DNA from: Larus michahellis | Lineage: Eukaryota > Chordata > Aves > Charadriiformes > Laridae | Reading direction: 5' to 3' | Assembly (NCBI RefSeq): GCF_964199755.1 | Contig: NC_133896.1 | Coordinates: forward strand, 88,272,215 to 88,336,214 | Length of the DNA: 64,000 nt | The notes under the pieces: model-generated | What the model was told of the DNA's origin: nothing | Database searches by the model: none | The model's input: the letters and a program-made list of their open reading frames with translations, nothing else | Part shown: positions 23,901 to 35,500 of the stretch, one piece after another | Position numbering within the stretch: position 1 is the first letter of the stretch | How the letters are laid out: each line of letters starts with the position of its first letter | Program-made: the position numbers and the translations under genes

Positions 23901-26900
23901 ACATGTAGTATGTCAGTGACAAAATGCAAGAGGCCTTATACTTTTTGCCTCCCAGTCCACTGTTCTAGCTTTTTCATAAAGTTTATGTCCTTCATTGTCA
24001 CTAATTACATCTGTGTAAATAACTAAGTCTGTGCTGCTGACTCTGCTACTCTTCAGATTCCTTTTACTACATGCAGGCAGTCTTCATACAGGCTGACTTA
24101 ACTTTTAGTCTAGGTTTCTTTTATAGCAATTACTAGAATTTCAGATTTCTGCCCTTCAAAATAAGTTCTCTTTCTGCCTCAGAATAAACCCATCAAACTG
24201 ATTTGTGACACTGAGGTCAGCATAAATCTTCTTGCACTTTCACACCTTATGGATTTAGTGACAATCACTGAGGCAAAATTAGTCTAAAGTAATCCAGACA
24301 AATATGATAGTTTAAGTGACATACCAATTCCTGTGTCCATGTGAAGAAACCTAGAATTGTACCAGCTAGAGGCTTGACTAAACAAGAATTTGAGAACAGT
24401 GCATGGTATCATTAGTGACACATTTGTCAAACGTACTGGTTTGGCAGGCTAGGTGCTGGCCTTCTGGCAAAGCAAGTTCTTAGTTTCAGACCTTTCCCGA
24501 CCTCAAAAGTCATTGTCCTTCCCTCTGCTGCAGTTTCCCCTCTTGCTCTGTTAAATACTGTGCTCAGTAAGGGCCACCTTTTTGCAGGTGTGTACTCTGC
24601 TTGGATTAGTAAGGTCTAAGGCTTCCTAAAATACCCAGCCCTTACCAGGAATTTAAGTCTTATTTATCTGTTTTCTCATGTTTCACCTTGTGAGGATGAC
24701 CTTGCTTAATTTCATTAAATGTATGTTCACTTTCAGTGTTACAGTTTTAAATACAAGGCACAACTTTCCAGGCACTGCTGTATATAAAGGTTACTATATA
24801 AAACACTAAAAGCACAATGTGACTATCAAGATATATAGTCTGAAACTTAGGAAGTAATTGTTTGTAATTAACTGGATGAACAAAAATTAGGATGATTTGA
24901 AGTGATAATAAATTGTTGTGAAGTCACTAATGGGTGCCAGTCTAAAACATACAGGTGTAATTTCTATGATTTTCTGCAAGAATAATAGATCACATCATTT
25001 ATAAAAACATTTATTGAAAGAAGTATGGCTAAGAGTTCTCAGAAATAATAACCACTCTAAGCACTAAGAAATGCTTTACAAGCCACTAAACAATTGAGAT
25101 CATTTTCACAGCTTAAGGTTATAGCTACTCTAGCTAACTCCACTTTCTCAGTTCACCACTGGTGAATCATTAGCACTGGTGGAAAAGGAAGATCTCACAG
25201 AGACAACCTTAGCATCTCACCTTGAACTAGTGTTGAGAAAAATGCATGATGCCATCATGACTAAGACACTCAAAATCACCAACATACCGTAACAGTTTGA
25301 GACCATCTTCAAAAATAAAATTCCTGTTTTCACAGGTTTTCTTCCCCCATCTCTGAACAACACAAAGATTATGTTTTGACTCTTGAGAAAAAAAGGAGAC
25401 ATTTCATATACTTTCCTTTAAGCATTAACAGTACCTCGAGCATTCACCTTCTTTGTTTTGCTTTACAACTCGAACAACTCCTCCATCACAAAATCAGAGA
25501 TCGAGCTCCTTGCACACATGACTTGATGCCTTTATGAGAAACATTTACTATCTATATTGTACAGAGGCAGCGAGAAAGAGCATTGGGCAAGTTTAAAAAA
25601 AAAAATCACAAGATGAAGTCCTGACCTCACTGATACCCACTGGCATTGTCCTTTTACAAATTCGAATCTGTAAAGCCAAATTTCACCCGAGATATTCCTG
25701 ACAATAAAATTGGGGTTTGGGCAGGGAAGAATTGCTCTGCTAAACCCGATTGCCCTAGTTCATGTATTATATAATATTTTATGTAATTATATGAGTACCA
25801 GAATATTTTGCAAAGGTAAAGAAATACTCTGATTAGATGTCAGTGAAAGAAGAGTCTGAGCAGAGTTCAACTAAGTGATCTTTACAGAAAAACGCCTCTG
25901 TCCTACAGAAAGTGTTGAAAATTACCTGAATTGTCCTGAATGTAGTTGACTCACTCTGAACGTTTGCCTAAGTAACTATGAATCCAAAGAAAGCCCACCA
26001 TACCAAGTTCTTTATCTAGAGCTGCTGCTTGTGCATTTATCATAGCAACCCAGCCTATCAAAGCAGATGTTCTTGAGTACCATTTCTTTGCTCTCTGCTC
26101 ATAGGTTCTTTCTTATTTTGCCTGTTATTTAAAATATTAACTAATGCTCATTAAAATCAATACTAAAACACTAACATAACTATGCAAAGTAGTATAATCA
26201 ACATAACGTTAAAATCAGTAAAATAAAAATACTGTTTATTACAAAAATCATAGGCTTTTTAAATACCCTTTTGGTTAGGTAGTTCTAAAAATAAAAGGTT
26301 GAATCAATGCTGGTTGCATTCATACAGTTGTTACTCATTCTCAAATTTGATTTTGCCCCTACCTTTTTAGAAATGTACACAAACTTACAGGAGTTTAAAG
26401 TCTCATTTCCAAATTCCAATATAATTATTTAGAAATTGCTGCTGCAAATTCAGTTTATGGGAAGTTATCCCACATGTTCTGCCAAAAGAATTAAGAAGTG
26501 AATCACTACATTCTTTATAAACTGTGCATGATTTGATCACTGCTCTGAACAACTAATTTCTTTTATACCCTCTATGACTGCTTAACTTTACCCTTAAGGC
26601 AGGCTGAAACCTGTTCTTTGTGGTTACAAACAGGTCTTGCGTATGCCTTCAGCATCATCTGAAGTGGACGGCAAACATGCAAGATCCCAGTAGCAGCAGC
26701 CGCCAGATCAGTGCAGCTTGGTGTTACACAACGCTCAGTTCACAACTCTTGACTCATCTTGCCGAGCCACTGCAGGCTCACCGCCCAGTTCTCTTCACCC
26801 AGGCTTGTCATCTCAGAGGATATAGGTAATACTTGAGCTCTCTTACACATTCACAGTTCAGAAATTCTGTGTCCCTAGGAAGGGGACATTTCCTTATCTG

Positions 26901-28949
26901 TCACTGCATACACACTCAAAGATTGCAGACATGCCTACATAGGCTAAAGAGCACAGATTCACAGAGGCAAGACAGATAGCAGAAGGTGAACACTTCAAGG
27001 AGCTCAGCAATATGTAAGCATCAAGTAACACTCTCCAGTGAAGAGCAACGTTAAGTTTGTCACTGCTTTGGACAGAGTTCTCAGCAGGTATTTGGCCTGT
27101 GCAAGCTCCATGTTCCCTCTGCTGTTCAGGCAGCTTCCTGGCCAGTCCATTTTTTTCAGGAAAAATCCTGTACCCTGAATGCAAATCCATACCCAGATTG
27201 GCAGGGGCTGCCTTGCTGCAAGGGGCTTGCCTTTATCAAGGGACTGCCCAGATTCCCTAAATTTTTAAGGAAAGAGCTTATCTATGTAATAAAAAAATAA
27301 CAAATTCCTACTTGGACTTCAAATTTGCCAAGCTGATAGAGAGCTTGGTGTGGGTTCATAAGTGGCAAGGTGTTTCTACTGACAATACAAGTACAGTTCA
27401 AGGAAAACAATGAAACACGGATTCTGTGTAAGTGGCTTATAAAACCCAGGAGCCTGTTATCACAAAGGCTACAGTTCACCTCTCACATCCTGTTAAGGGA
27501 ATTGCCCTCTCAGGAACAGCACGGGAGCAACCTAGGATAAAAGGCTCAGGTGCAGAAGGCTCATGGGTTTCTGCTGCAGAAGAGTAGGATCAGGCTGGAC
27601 GGAAAGCTCCTCATACAAATTCAGACATATGTTTCTACTCCTACAATGCAAGACTAAGCATCTCTGGCTGCCATTTAGCACAATATCCTGTGGCCATTAA
27701 GTGATGAAAGTAGTGACAGGGATGACAAAATTAGTACAAAGAAAGGGGGAAGGACAAAAGAAGGCTGAACAGGTACAACACTTCTAACTTCAGAAATACA
27801 TGACCTTAAGGACTCTGCTGTGCATTCAGACGAGAAACTACAAGGGATAGTTGGAGCTGAAAAGGACTTGTAACATTCTCTAGATAGAATTTTTCAGGAG
27901 CTTTAATTGTAGGTTTAATCTTGGGAGCAGAGTTGGTCCTCTGATGAACACTGGAAAGTTCCAGCAGTAACTAAATTATCTTTAAAGCTGACCGATTTAA
28001 CACAGTTTATAATGGGAAGACCAAAACTACTGTGTCCTAAGTCAAAATGCCTTGATGCAGTTAGGGAGGCAATTAAGTAAAAACTGCAGAATTAGTTTTT
28101 ATGTATAAACTCACCAGACAGCCTGCCTTCATCAGAAAGCAGCAGGCTATTGAAGATAGAGATACCCCAATTTATGACTGATATGCGACTAGACTTTTTA
28201 AGCAAACGGCTAAGTCTCTTCAGCACAAGACCGCATTTCACACCCTGTGTCTTTAAAGCAGAAATAACATCCATTTGCCACAAGCAGCTGTCATAAATCC
28301 GCATTAGTAATTATCAGTAAAGAAAAACATTTAAAAAAATGAAGGTACTTCACATGCTTGTAATGGGTTGAATAGGGCTTTCAGAATTACAAAGTCTATT
28401 TCTGCAAAAGTTTATGCACAGAGTTTGAAGCGCATAAGAAGTGCTGGTCTCTTTGACAGGCTATAAGTAGCTACATGAGTTTTGACAGGGTCCATGCTCT
28501 AAGGCATATATAGTATAGGACTCATCCACTAGAAATACATTCAAATGCATTAAATAAGCACATATCTGTAACTTGCAAGCTCATCTTAATTGTTAGATAT
28601 TCACAAACCATATGGTCTTATTAACATGCACCACAGATTGTCACTATTAGCTGCCACCAAAATAAACATAGTAAGGAAAATACGACTTTATATAAATAAC
28701 TTGCTTGGCTTTCGTGTAAACGTAGCAAAGCTTGACTATTATTGACTAATCCAAAAGACATACTTCACAATGTTAAGTCAGCTGGTTACTTACTATGAAT
28801 TTGAGGTTTTATATTTCTGCTTTATGCTTCTGTTATACAGTTAAGTTAAAGAGATGCATCCAGCCTACCCTCTGACCCATAGCCTATCCATCTTGCTGAT
28901 TAATGCACATATTTTACATCAGGACAAAAAGAGCATTATTGTATAAGTA
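20980..28949. other. Long gene-free A+T-rich region
   Basis: No exon, RNA gene or classified repeat is supported across these 8 kb. Near 26620-26830 the base composition rises slightly in G+C and a 69-codon plus frame is open with a weak GTAATA donor-like end. It has no similarity that I recognise and is not called as an exon. Confidence 0.4.
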
Positions 28950-29560
28950 CAGGAATCCATTGTCAGGTCACTATACAGGCTAAAAGCTCCCTAGGGACCA
29001 GGGAACTGGGGGACACTCCCATGTGGGCAGTGCCCTTTGGGGGCACAGCCCAGCATTGCAGAGCCTAAGCAAAGGGACAGCATAAACCAGAGCCTAAGTC
29101 AAAAGGTACCTCCATGGTGATAGGACAGGTCCATGGCCAAACTGAGAAGCCAGCCCACAGGTCAGGGTCAACAGCCAGACATAGACACAGCTGCAGTACA
29201 ACCAAAGACAAACATTCCTTCACCATAGCTCAGACAAAACCTCAGGGATGAGATTAAATAGAGTCTCCAGCCTGTGGGTGTGTGTGGAGGCCCCAGGTGG
29301 GGCTGGTCAGGGCCATTAAGGCCTATTAGTGCCCCCAGGGCCCTAACACCCATTACCCCTTTGCAAGGTGGAGAATTTATTATTTTGTGTGCAGCTGAGT
29401 TCAGTGAGAGCATGCGGGGTAAGATAGGGCTCCTGATACCCATTATAGTGATAACATTGTGCTAAGTGTCGGTGAAGATGATGTTTAGGAGCAATATGTA
29501 AAGAGAGAATACAATCCCCCCTCAAGAGTTTGGCTAGACAGAGGGGTCTGTTGTTTTAAA
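28950..29560. other. G+C-richer unclassified segment
   Basis: This segment stands out from its A+T-rich surroundings, with runs such as CCCAGGGCCC and GGGCCATTAAGGCC and several overlapping open frames on both strands. Simple composition explains the frames. It may be an unrecognised old repeat (an LTR-like insert is possible), but no ends, target duplication or motif could be identified. Confidence 0.25.
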
Positions 29561-31506
29561 ATGTACCATGGGATCTTTAAAAACCAAAATCAATTAGCAT
29601 TTCAGATTTCTAACTGTTCCTAAGGGTACTTAATCGATAGCCCCTTTAAGAAAATAGACTTCATCCCTCTATCTTCTGATCAAGAGCTGTGCGCTTGGCT
29701 GGGGAGACCTATGAGAAGAAAAACAACAGAGGATTTTGTCTGTGGGCCTGTTTTGGTAGAAGCCAGAGAAAGCTGAAGGTAGGGCTAGGAACTGAATAAG
29801 GCTAGGAATCCCATTCCATGATACAGAAGGCCTGGGTGGGGTCGCAGCAGGTTTGCTTAATTGCATTTCTTAAGCAGGTGTGCTGGAACTGTAGGGTGAG
29901 GGTTAAGGGCTCAGCAGAAGGACTGAACTGCTGGAGGCTCTGGAGAAACAGCTGCAGGGATATCTACTGGCTGGTGACACAAGAAGTATCAAGTATTTCC
30001 ATGTACACCTAACATGATAGCGGCATTGGGATCAAACAGTAATCTACTATGGAAAAATGCCTGATCCTTATCTAGTACAGCACGGCACAAGGTAAATGAG
30101 ACCATGAGCTCCTCTGGCAGCAGATTTTTCCTTCCTTCTGTCTCAGGTGTCATATCTTGGCAATGTCAGGAACAACTTGGAGGCTAACAGTACAGGAGAG
30201 TCCTCTGCTTTTCCCCTTTGTAAGCCCATGGGATAAATAACTCTACAGCATGCATTTATAGGGCCAGCATGTGACTACAAACCTGCATTCTCTCCGAGAA
30301 ACGGAACTATCAGGTTTAATAATGAAAGAGGTGCTTAAGTCCCATGATTGTATGTCCACGCTTTCCATTGCTTTGTAAAAAAGTAGGCATTTCACTAGCA
30401 AAATGTTGCGTCAACTTCAGATTTCTCTCACGTGTCCAATTCGGCATAAGGGCTTTCCACAGAAAATACTCTTGTTTATACCCCTGTAATTGGAAATCAG
30501 CATATGGTTGTAAATAGCATTCAGCAGGTGTCTGACTGTTAGTGTATTGGTGTCAGAAGTTGACATGAAACTGAAACTGGAAACATGGCATAAACGTATG
30601 CTATTTTGGACAACGGTCATACAGCATTTGGAAACTTTTCTTACTAAGCCATAGCAAAAAGCCCAGGTCTCAAAAGATGTCCATCTCAAGTCTTAAGTCC
30701 TCTGTCCCCTTCCCACCACTGCCTTCAAGGCCTGCTAAGTTTCAAATAGGACTTGACAGAGAAGAAAAGGCTGCATAAGCCTTACAATATTTTTAGGAAC
30801 TGAGGAGGGTGTAAAGTAATATTATAAATAAAAAATGTTGAGTGAATTGTTTGCAGAAGAATGGGACAGGCAGTTGTATTGCTCTCCATCTGTGGCTTAG
30901 CAAATCCTTAATTTATGAGCTGAGGAAGGTCTGGCCATTGTTGGTATCTGCTGGGGACAACCAGCAGCAGCAGCAGGACTTGGGGTCCAGTCACTGCAGC
31001 ACAAGCTGGCTTTTTCCCTGAAATCACCCATTCCTGATTTACATTACACCTCACTGGCAAGATGTGCTAATACTAAGGGAGAGGAGACCCAGCTCTTGGT
31101 AGACACTTCAGGGGATGCCTTAGGTTGGGTTTTGTCCCCATAGCACTGTATGTGTATGGTTACAGCTGGCGGGGGACAGGAGAGCAAGAAGGAAGCAGCA
31201 GCTCAGGAGATTTGGTGTCAGTGGGGCAGGCAGGAGAACTCCGCTTGCAGTGGCAAGAGTCTGGGGGCAAATCTATGGGACACAACGAGAGGGGAGGATA
31301 GGGAAGAAGGTGTCCAGAAAGCCTGACTCGAAACAAAAGGTCTTGAGATGGGAGGGACTGAGGACTGTGTGGGCTGCCCTGGATGATGGCCAAGCACCTG
31401 GCCCTGCTCTCCTCGCAGAGCCTGCCTGCAGGTGCATTTTCTTATCTTTCTTCTTGTGGGGTTACAGGCCACCTGAAATACTGTTTTGCATTTTCTGCTT
31501 GGACAG
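29561..31506. other. Non-coding DNA upstream of the promoter
   Basis: No supported exon or RNA. The region becomes G+C-richer towards 31 kb. A short CAG-type run (CAGCAGCAGCAGCAGGA) occurs near 30961-30977. Confidence 0.4.
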
Positions 31507-31887
31507 ATCATAGAATGGTTCAGGTTGGAATGGACCTTAAAGATCATCTAGTTCCAACCCCCCTGCCATGGGCAGGGACACCTCCCTCTAGACCAGGCTG
31601 CTCAAAGCCCCATCCAGCCTGGCCTTGAACACTTCCAGGGATGGGGCATCCACGGCCTCTCTGGGCAACCTGTTCCAGTGCTCACCACCCTCATAGTGAA
31701 AAATTTCTTCCTGATATCTAATCAAAATCTACTCTCTTCCAGTTTGAAGCCATTACCCCTCGTCCTGTCACTACATGCCCTTGCAAACAGCCCCTCCCCA
31801 GCTTTCCTGTAGGCCCCCTTCAGGTACTGGAAGGCCGCTATAAGGTCTCCTCGGAGCCTTCTCTTCTTCAGGCTGAACAACCCCAAG
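31507..31887 (-). mobile_element. CR1 retrotransposon, 5'-truncated 3' end
   Basis: The plus strand starts with ATCATAGAATGGTTCAGGTTGG and continues as the complement of a CR1 tail (CATGGGCAGGGACACCTCCC, GCTCAAAGCCCCATCCAGCC, CCTCGTCCTGTCACTACATG). It ends at about AACAACCCCAA (31887), where the match to CR1 stops. The element is therefore antisense to the downstream gene and retains only the last ~380 bp. The remnant of ORF2 is visible in minus frames at 31722-31937. Conservation is good, so this copy is younger than the one at 3.77 kb. Its truncated end lies only about 95 bp from the inverted repeat at 31983. Confidence 0.93.
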
Positions 31888-31982
31888 GTTTTCCGTCGCC
31901 AAAAGGCCCCGCTCGAGTATTTTAGGTTTAGATCCAATCATTGCCTGGAAAACCCTCCGTGGGGACAACGACGCGCCCGCAA

Positions 31983-32087
31983 CGGCCACGGGGGCGGGGG
32001 CCGCCGGCTCCTGGCCCCGCCCCCGCCACGCCTATAGGGCGTGGCGGGGGCGGGGCCAGGAGCCGGCGGACCCCGCCCCCGTGGCTG
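31983..32087. repeat. Near-perfect 50-bp-arm GC-rich inverted repeat
   Basis: The left arm (31983-32032) and right arm (32038-32087) are reverse complements with about two mismatches in 50 positions (31984/32086 and 32000/32070). The spacer is only 5 bp (TATAG). Each arm carries GC-box sequence, so Sp1-type sites face both ways. On single-stranded DNA or RNA it would form a very stable hairpin. It lies about 340 bp upstream of the start codon, probably at or just upstream of the transcription start. Confidence 0.97.
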
Positions 32088-32393
32088 CTGTAGCAGGAAG
32101 CGACGGAGCGCGGCCGGGCAGTGCCGGTGGAAGCGATCGCGGTGTCCCGGGTGGCGGGCTGTTGTCGACGCCCGGTTGAAACTTTCTGGGGGGTTGAACC
32201 GGGGAGGGTCTTCGCCCCCTCCCCTGCCGCAGCCCGGAGGAGGAAGAGGAAGAAGCAGCAGCGTTGTCGGGAGGGTTTTCTGTTCGTTGCCAGCGGGCGG
32301 CCCCCGGCTCCGCCCGCCGCTGCCGGGAGAGGCGTGCGGGCGGCGGGGGCGGCAGCGCCGGGTGCCGCGGCCGCCTCCGCGGGGCGGCCTGAC

Positions 32394-32522
32394 ATGAGAT
32401 CATCGCCGGCGGCGGCAGCGGCAGCATGGCCTCTGCCAGGAGCGGCGGCCGCGTCGGGCCGAGGGACGAGGAGGCCAACGGCGACCTGGACCGCTCCCTG
32501 CAGCAGATGCTGCGGGCGATAG
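32394..32522 (+). other. Upstream ORF overlapping the main start codon
   Basis: An ATG at 32394 opens a 42-codon frame ending with TAG at 32520-32522. It is out of frame (+1/+2 relation) with the main start at 32426 and overlaps it. The context is GACATGA (purine at -3, no G at +4), weaker than the main start (GCAGCATGG). If the transcript starts upstream of 32394, scanning ribosomes would meet this ATG first, so it could lower translation of the main frame. The peptide is alanine/arginine-rich with no recognised domain; only the position is suggestive. Confidence 0.45.
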
Positions 32523-32570
32523 CGGAGGAGCGGAGCCGCGCCGGCCTCCGTCAGGAGATCAGCGGCCTCG
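32426..32570 (+). CDS. First coding exon of an unrecognised gene
   Basis: This is the only convincing vertebrate gene start in the window. The frame begins MASARSGGRVGPRDEEANGD and continues through a leucine/glutamine/glutamate-rich helical stretch (LDRSLQQMLRAIAEERSRAG, then LRQEISGL). That suggests the start of a helical or coiled-coil protein. The ATG has a strong context and sits inside a CpG island. The exon ends at 32570 before a consensus donor GTGAGT (32571-32576), leaving one base of a split codon (48 codons plus 1 nt). The next candidate exon, at 37673, completes that codon and stays open. A 133-codon frame overlaps but ends at 32522 without a splice option. I do not recognise the family. 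The alternative, that the 5' exon is non-coding, is less likely because of the phase match. Confidence 0.7.
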
Positions 32571-35500
32571 GTGAGTCGGCGGCCGGGGCCTCCCCGCCGG
32601 CTGGGCGGGAGACGGGAGGGGCAGCGGAGGGGCGGGCGCGGCGCCCCGGGGTCCCACTCCGGGCGGGAACGGGGAGCCCCCGCCTCCGCGGGGCTGCGGG
32701 ATGGGTCGGTCGCCTGCTCCGGCCGGTGCTGCCGGTGGCGGTGGCCCGGAAACCTGTTGTGTGTGTGCTGCCGGGCTGTCACGGGGATGGGCCCTTTTCC
32801 CTTCCGAAGTCCCCGAGAAACCGGAGAGAGCAGCTGTCTGCTCCATTGTCTGAAATGCCCTTGGAGGAAAATGGTCAGAAGGCACCACGCACATCAGCCA
32901 ATGTTATTTATATATATATATATATATTTAAGTATAACCTATGTGTCATGCGTTTTGGAATACAAACAGAACAAATTTTTCGTTACTTTTGCCAGTGCAT
33001 GCGGTCGTATGGCTTCTCAACTGATCTCTGTAGATTATTTTTCTTTTTTTTCCCCCCTTCTGAGTCAGACACCTCCCTTCGCTGAGTAAATGACTTCACG
33101 CTGCTTGCCATGGTCTAGTAAGCACATAACGTTGTGGCTCTTGGTGGTCAGTTAATTTTTTAAATCCTGGAGGTTTTCTTCAGCTTTTGGGCTATCTTGT
33201 TTACTAACATCTCGATCTATGCAAATTTTATGTGGCACGTCTTTATTTAGCCCTTGGCAAAGCCTACGCATTGCAAAATAAAAGTTTGAAGTTGAAATTC
33301 AGTTGACTTTAGGCGACAGAGTGGTATGACAGCTCCCTTAACCAAAATCCTTCGCATCAGGAAGCTCTTCTGGCTAGGCTAATGCATAGAAATCATTTGT
33401 TTTTATGTGCAACAATAGAGATCATAGACAGAAGTTTTTGATGTGAGGAATGGTTTCTACCTACTTTAAGGGGATGAATGCCCAGAAGTCCTTGCAGGGT
33501 CAGGGCTTTGAATTATGAACACTGATGTTCCATATTTCTCTTGTTTCTTCCATGTGGCCTTTATTAAAGGCTCCTTCTTCCTCATCTCATTTATAATGTC
33601 CCAACATTCTCTGTTTCTTAGTCTTCCTTAAAAACCCAGAATGAGTTTTTGTTTGAGTTTTGCTGGCTTTGTGATGTGGATTGGCATGGGAAATCTCTCT
33701 GGTTCTCCATCTGACCTTTACGCACCAGTTTGTCTGCCAGTGCTTACTGTGGTCTCCCCAGGGAGGGATGGGCTCTCCCTCCTTTATTTTTGCCTTGCAT
33801 ATAATGAAAGCTTGTGCAAACAGAGAGAAATGAGGAGTCTGTCTTGTTTGTTTTTGTTTTTTTTTTTCAAATTAAATTGGATCTCATGGCTTAACTGTAG
33901 TACAAAAACATTACAGGGCCAAATAAAGTATTGTGGCAAAGATACTGTAACCAAAACAGGACAAAAAAAACCCAAACCAAAATGCCTGTGAGATTGCATT
34001 CATTGAAAAGCTGTTGTCAGCTCATGTTTGGCTATAACATGTTTGAGTGAAAATAAAGACTCATAGGAATAGAAATGTCACCATCGCTTTCTTTGACTGA
34101 AATTGGAAAAGGGAAAAACTGTGGTGGCTGGTAAGAACGTAGAAACACCTCCTCTCCGCTTGTGTTTGAATGCACAACCACAGTAGTTCATCGTGAGAAG
34201 TCCAGCTGTGTAACTTTGGAATAATCAGACAAGTAATAGACAGTATTGCACCTCTCTTCTACCAGAAGATGACTTGAAAGGAAAACCTCAGGAGAACTGC
34301 TCAGCTTGTTGCACTGAGGGGCTGATCCTGGCTGTGGAGACTTGCCTGTGTATGTCCATACCTTTGTGGAAAGAGGTTACGTCTCACCACAGGAGTGCCT
34401 CGGACATTCAGTTTTTATATCTAGGGAACTCTTAGCTGAAAACACTGCAATTTGCCAAGCCATTATGCCTTTCCCACAAGTGCAGTATCCTGCAGGTGGA
34501 GGAGTGCCTTATGTATCCCTGCCCTCAGCAGCTGCAGGTGTGATGGACCTTCAGCTTTTTTTTTAATGCAGGGAGAATCCTGTGGTGGCTATTTCTGGGC
34601 AGAGTTGCTGAATGTTAGTTCCTGCTGGCACTCCCCTTGCTAATTCCTGAGCACTGCGGAGTCACAAAGTGGGACCCCTCTCAAGATTAGAGGTTGCAGA
34701 TTCAGATTACTATAGGAACATGTAAATCATCACAGCATCTGACCAGCTTTTTTAAACACATACATAGTATTACTTCAAGTTTGGGAGGAACGTATTGGGA
34801 AGCTTTCTTAAGGCCTAGGAGACAGAGAATCTCTCTCTGCTATAAATCTCCACTTTTGTGTATTGAAGGATGTTCCGAGATTTTAATTTCATTGTGTGCT
34901 GCATGTTACCTGATATATAATCTTGTCACTCACAGTGAATGACTGCTTTCCCCCCTCCCCCCCTTCTGTGATTTATTACTATGGAAGTAAATAGTTTAAA
35001 TACTTCTCTTAGGAAGAACACTAAGCTTTCGGGGTGGTGCTTAATGGAAATTGTAGATGAACAGAAGGTTATCAGGTGTAATCCCATGGCTTAAATTTAT
35101 ACACGTCTGGACTGCCCCAGCAAATTCTGCTGCAGGCCACGCACCATAGTCAAAATAACCTGGGCTATTCCCGCATATGCCGGGCACAAGCAGCACAGCA
35201 GATGTAGAGGCTTTTCCTTGAGTTCAGTACTCATAAAAGTAGTCACCATCCCATATGGGTTCAGGTAGCTAACACAGAGGTTTTGTTTGCTCTTCGTGCC
35301 TGGGTGCTATTATTTAAAACAGTCCCGATGATCCAGCCTGGAGCTGGATGTCACCTGTTTGGCTGCAGAATGAGCATGCCCAGAGCTGATTTTTATATTA
35401 GTGATGTTTCTTTTCCAATGGCCAAACCCTTTTCAGCTGTGTCAGTAGGTCAAACATGTTGTGAGTTTTTTCTGAGTTCTCTCGAAATCAGCTGACAAAG

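Larger units (their letters stand above)
31940..32770. promoter_or_regulatory. CpG island promoter of the plus-strand gene
   Basis: About 0.8 kb of very G+C-rich DNA, dense in CpG, in contrast to the A+T-rich surroundings. It contains several GC boxes (GGGGCGGGGC type) in both orientations around 31990-32080 and GGA/GAAG-rich sequence near 32240-32260. No canonical TATA box is placed upstream of the coding start apart from CCTATAGG at 32031-32038, the centre of the inverted repeat. This composition is typical of a housekeeping vertebrate promoter with dispersed start sites. The long open frames on both strands here (up to 284 codons) come from lack of A+T-rich stops, not coding. GC boxes facing both ways leave divergent transcription possible. 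Confidence 0.85.

Noticed and set aside
26620..26829. 69-codon plus ORF in a slightly G+C-richer patch
   Set aside because: No domain, weak splice-like ends and no neighbouring exons.
31928..32782. 284-codon minus-strand open frame in the CpG island
   Set aside because: It crosses the inverted repeat and promoter, is proline/arginine/alanine-rich and shows no domain. GC-rich DNA lacks stop codons, so long chance frames are expected.
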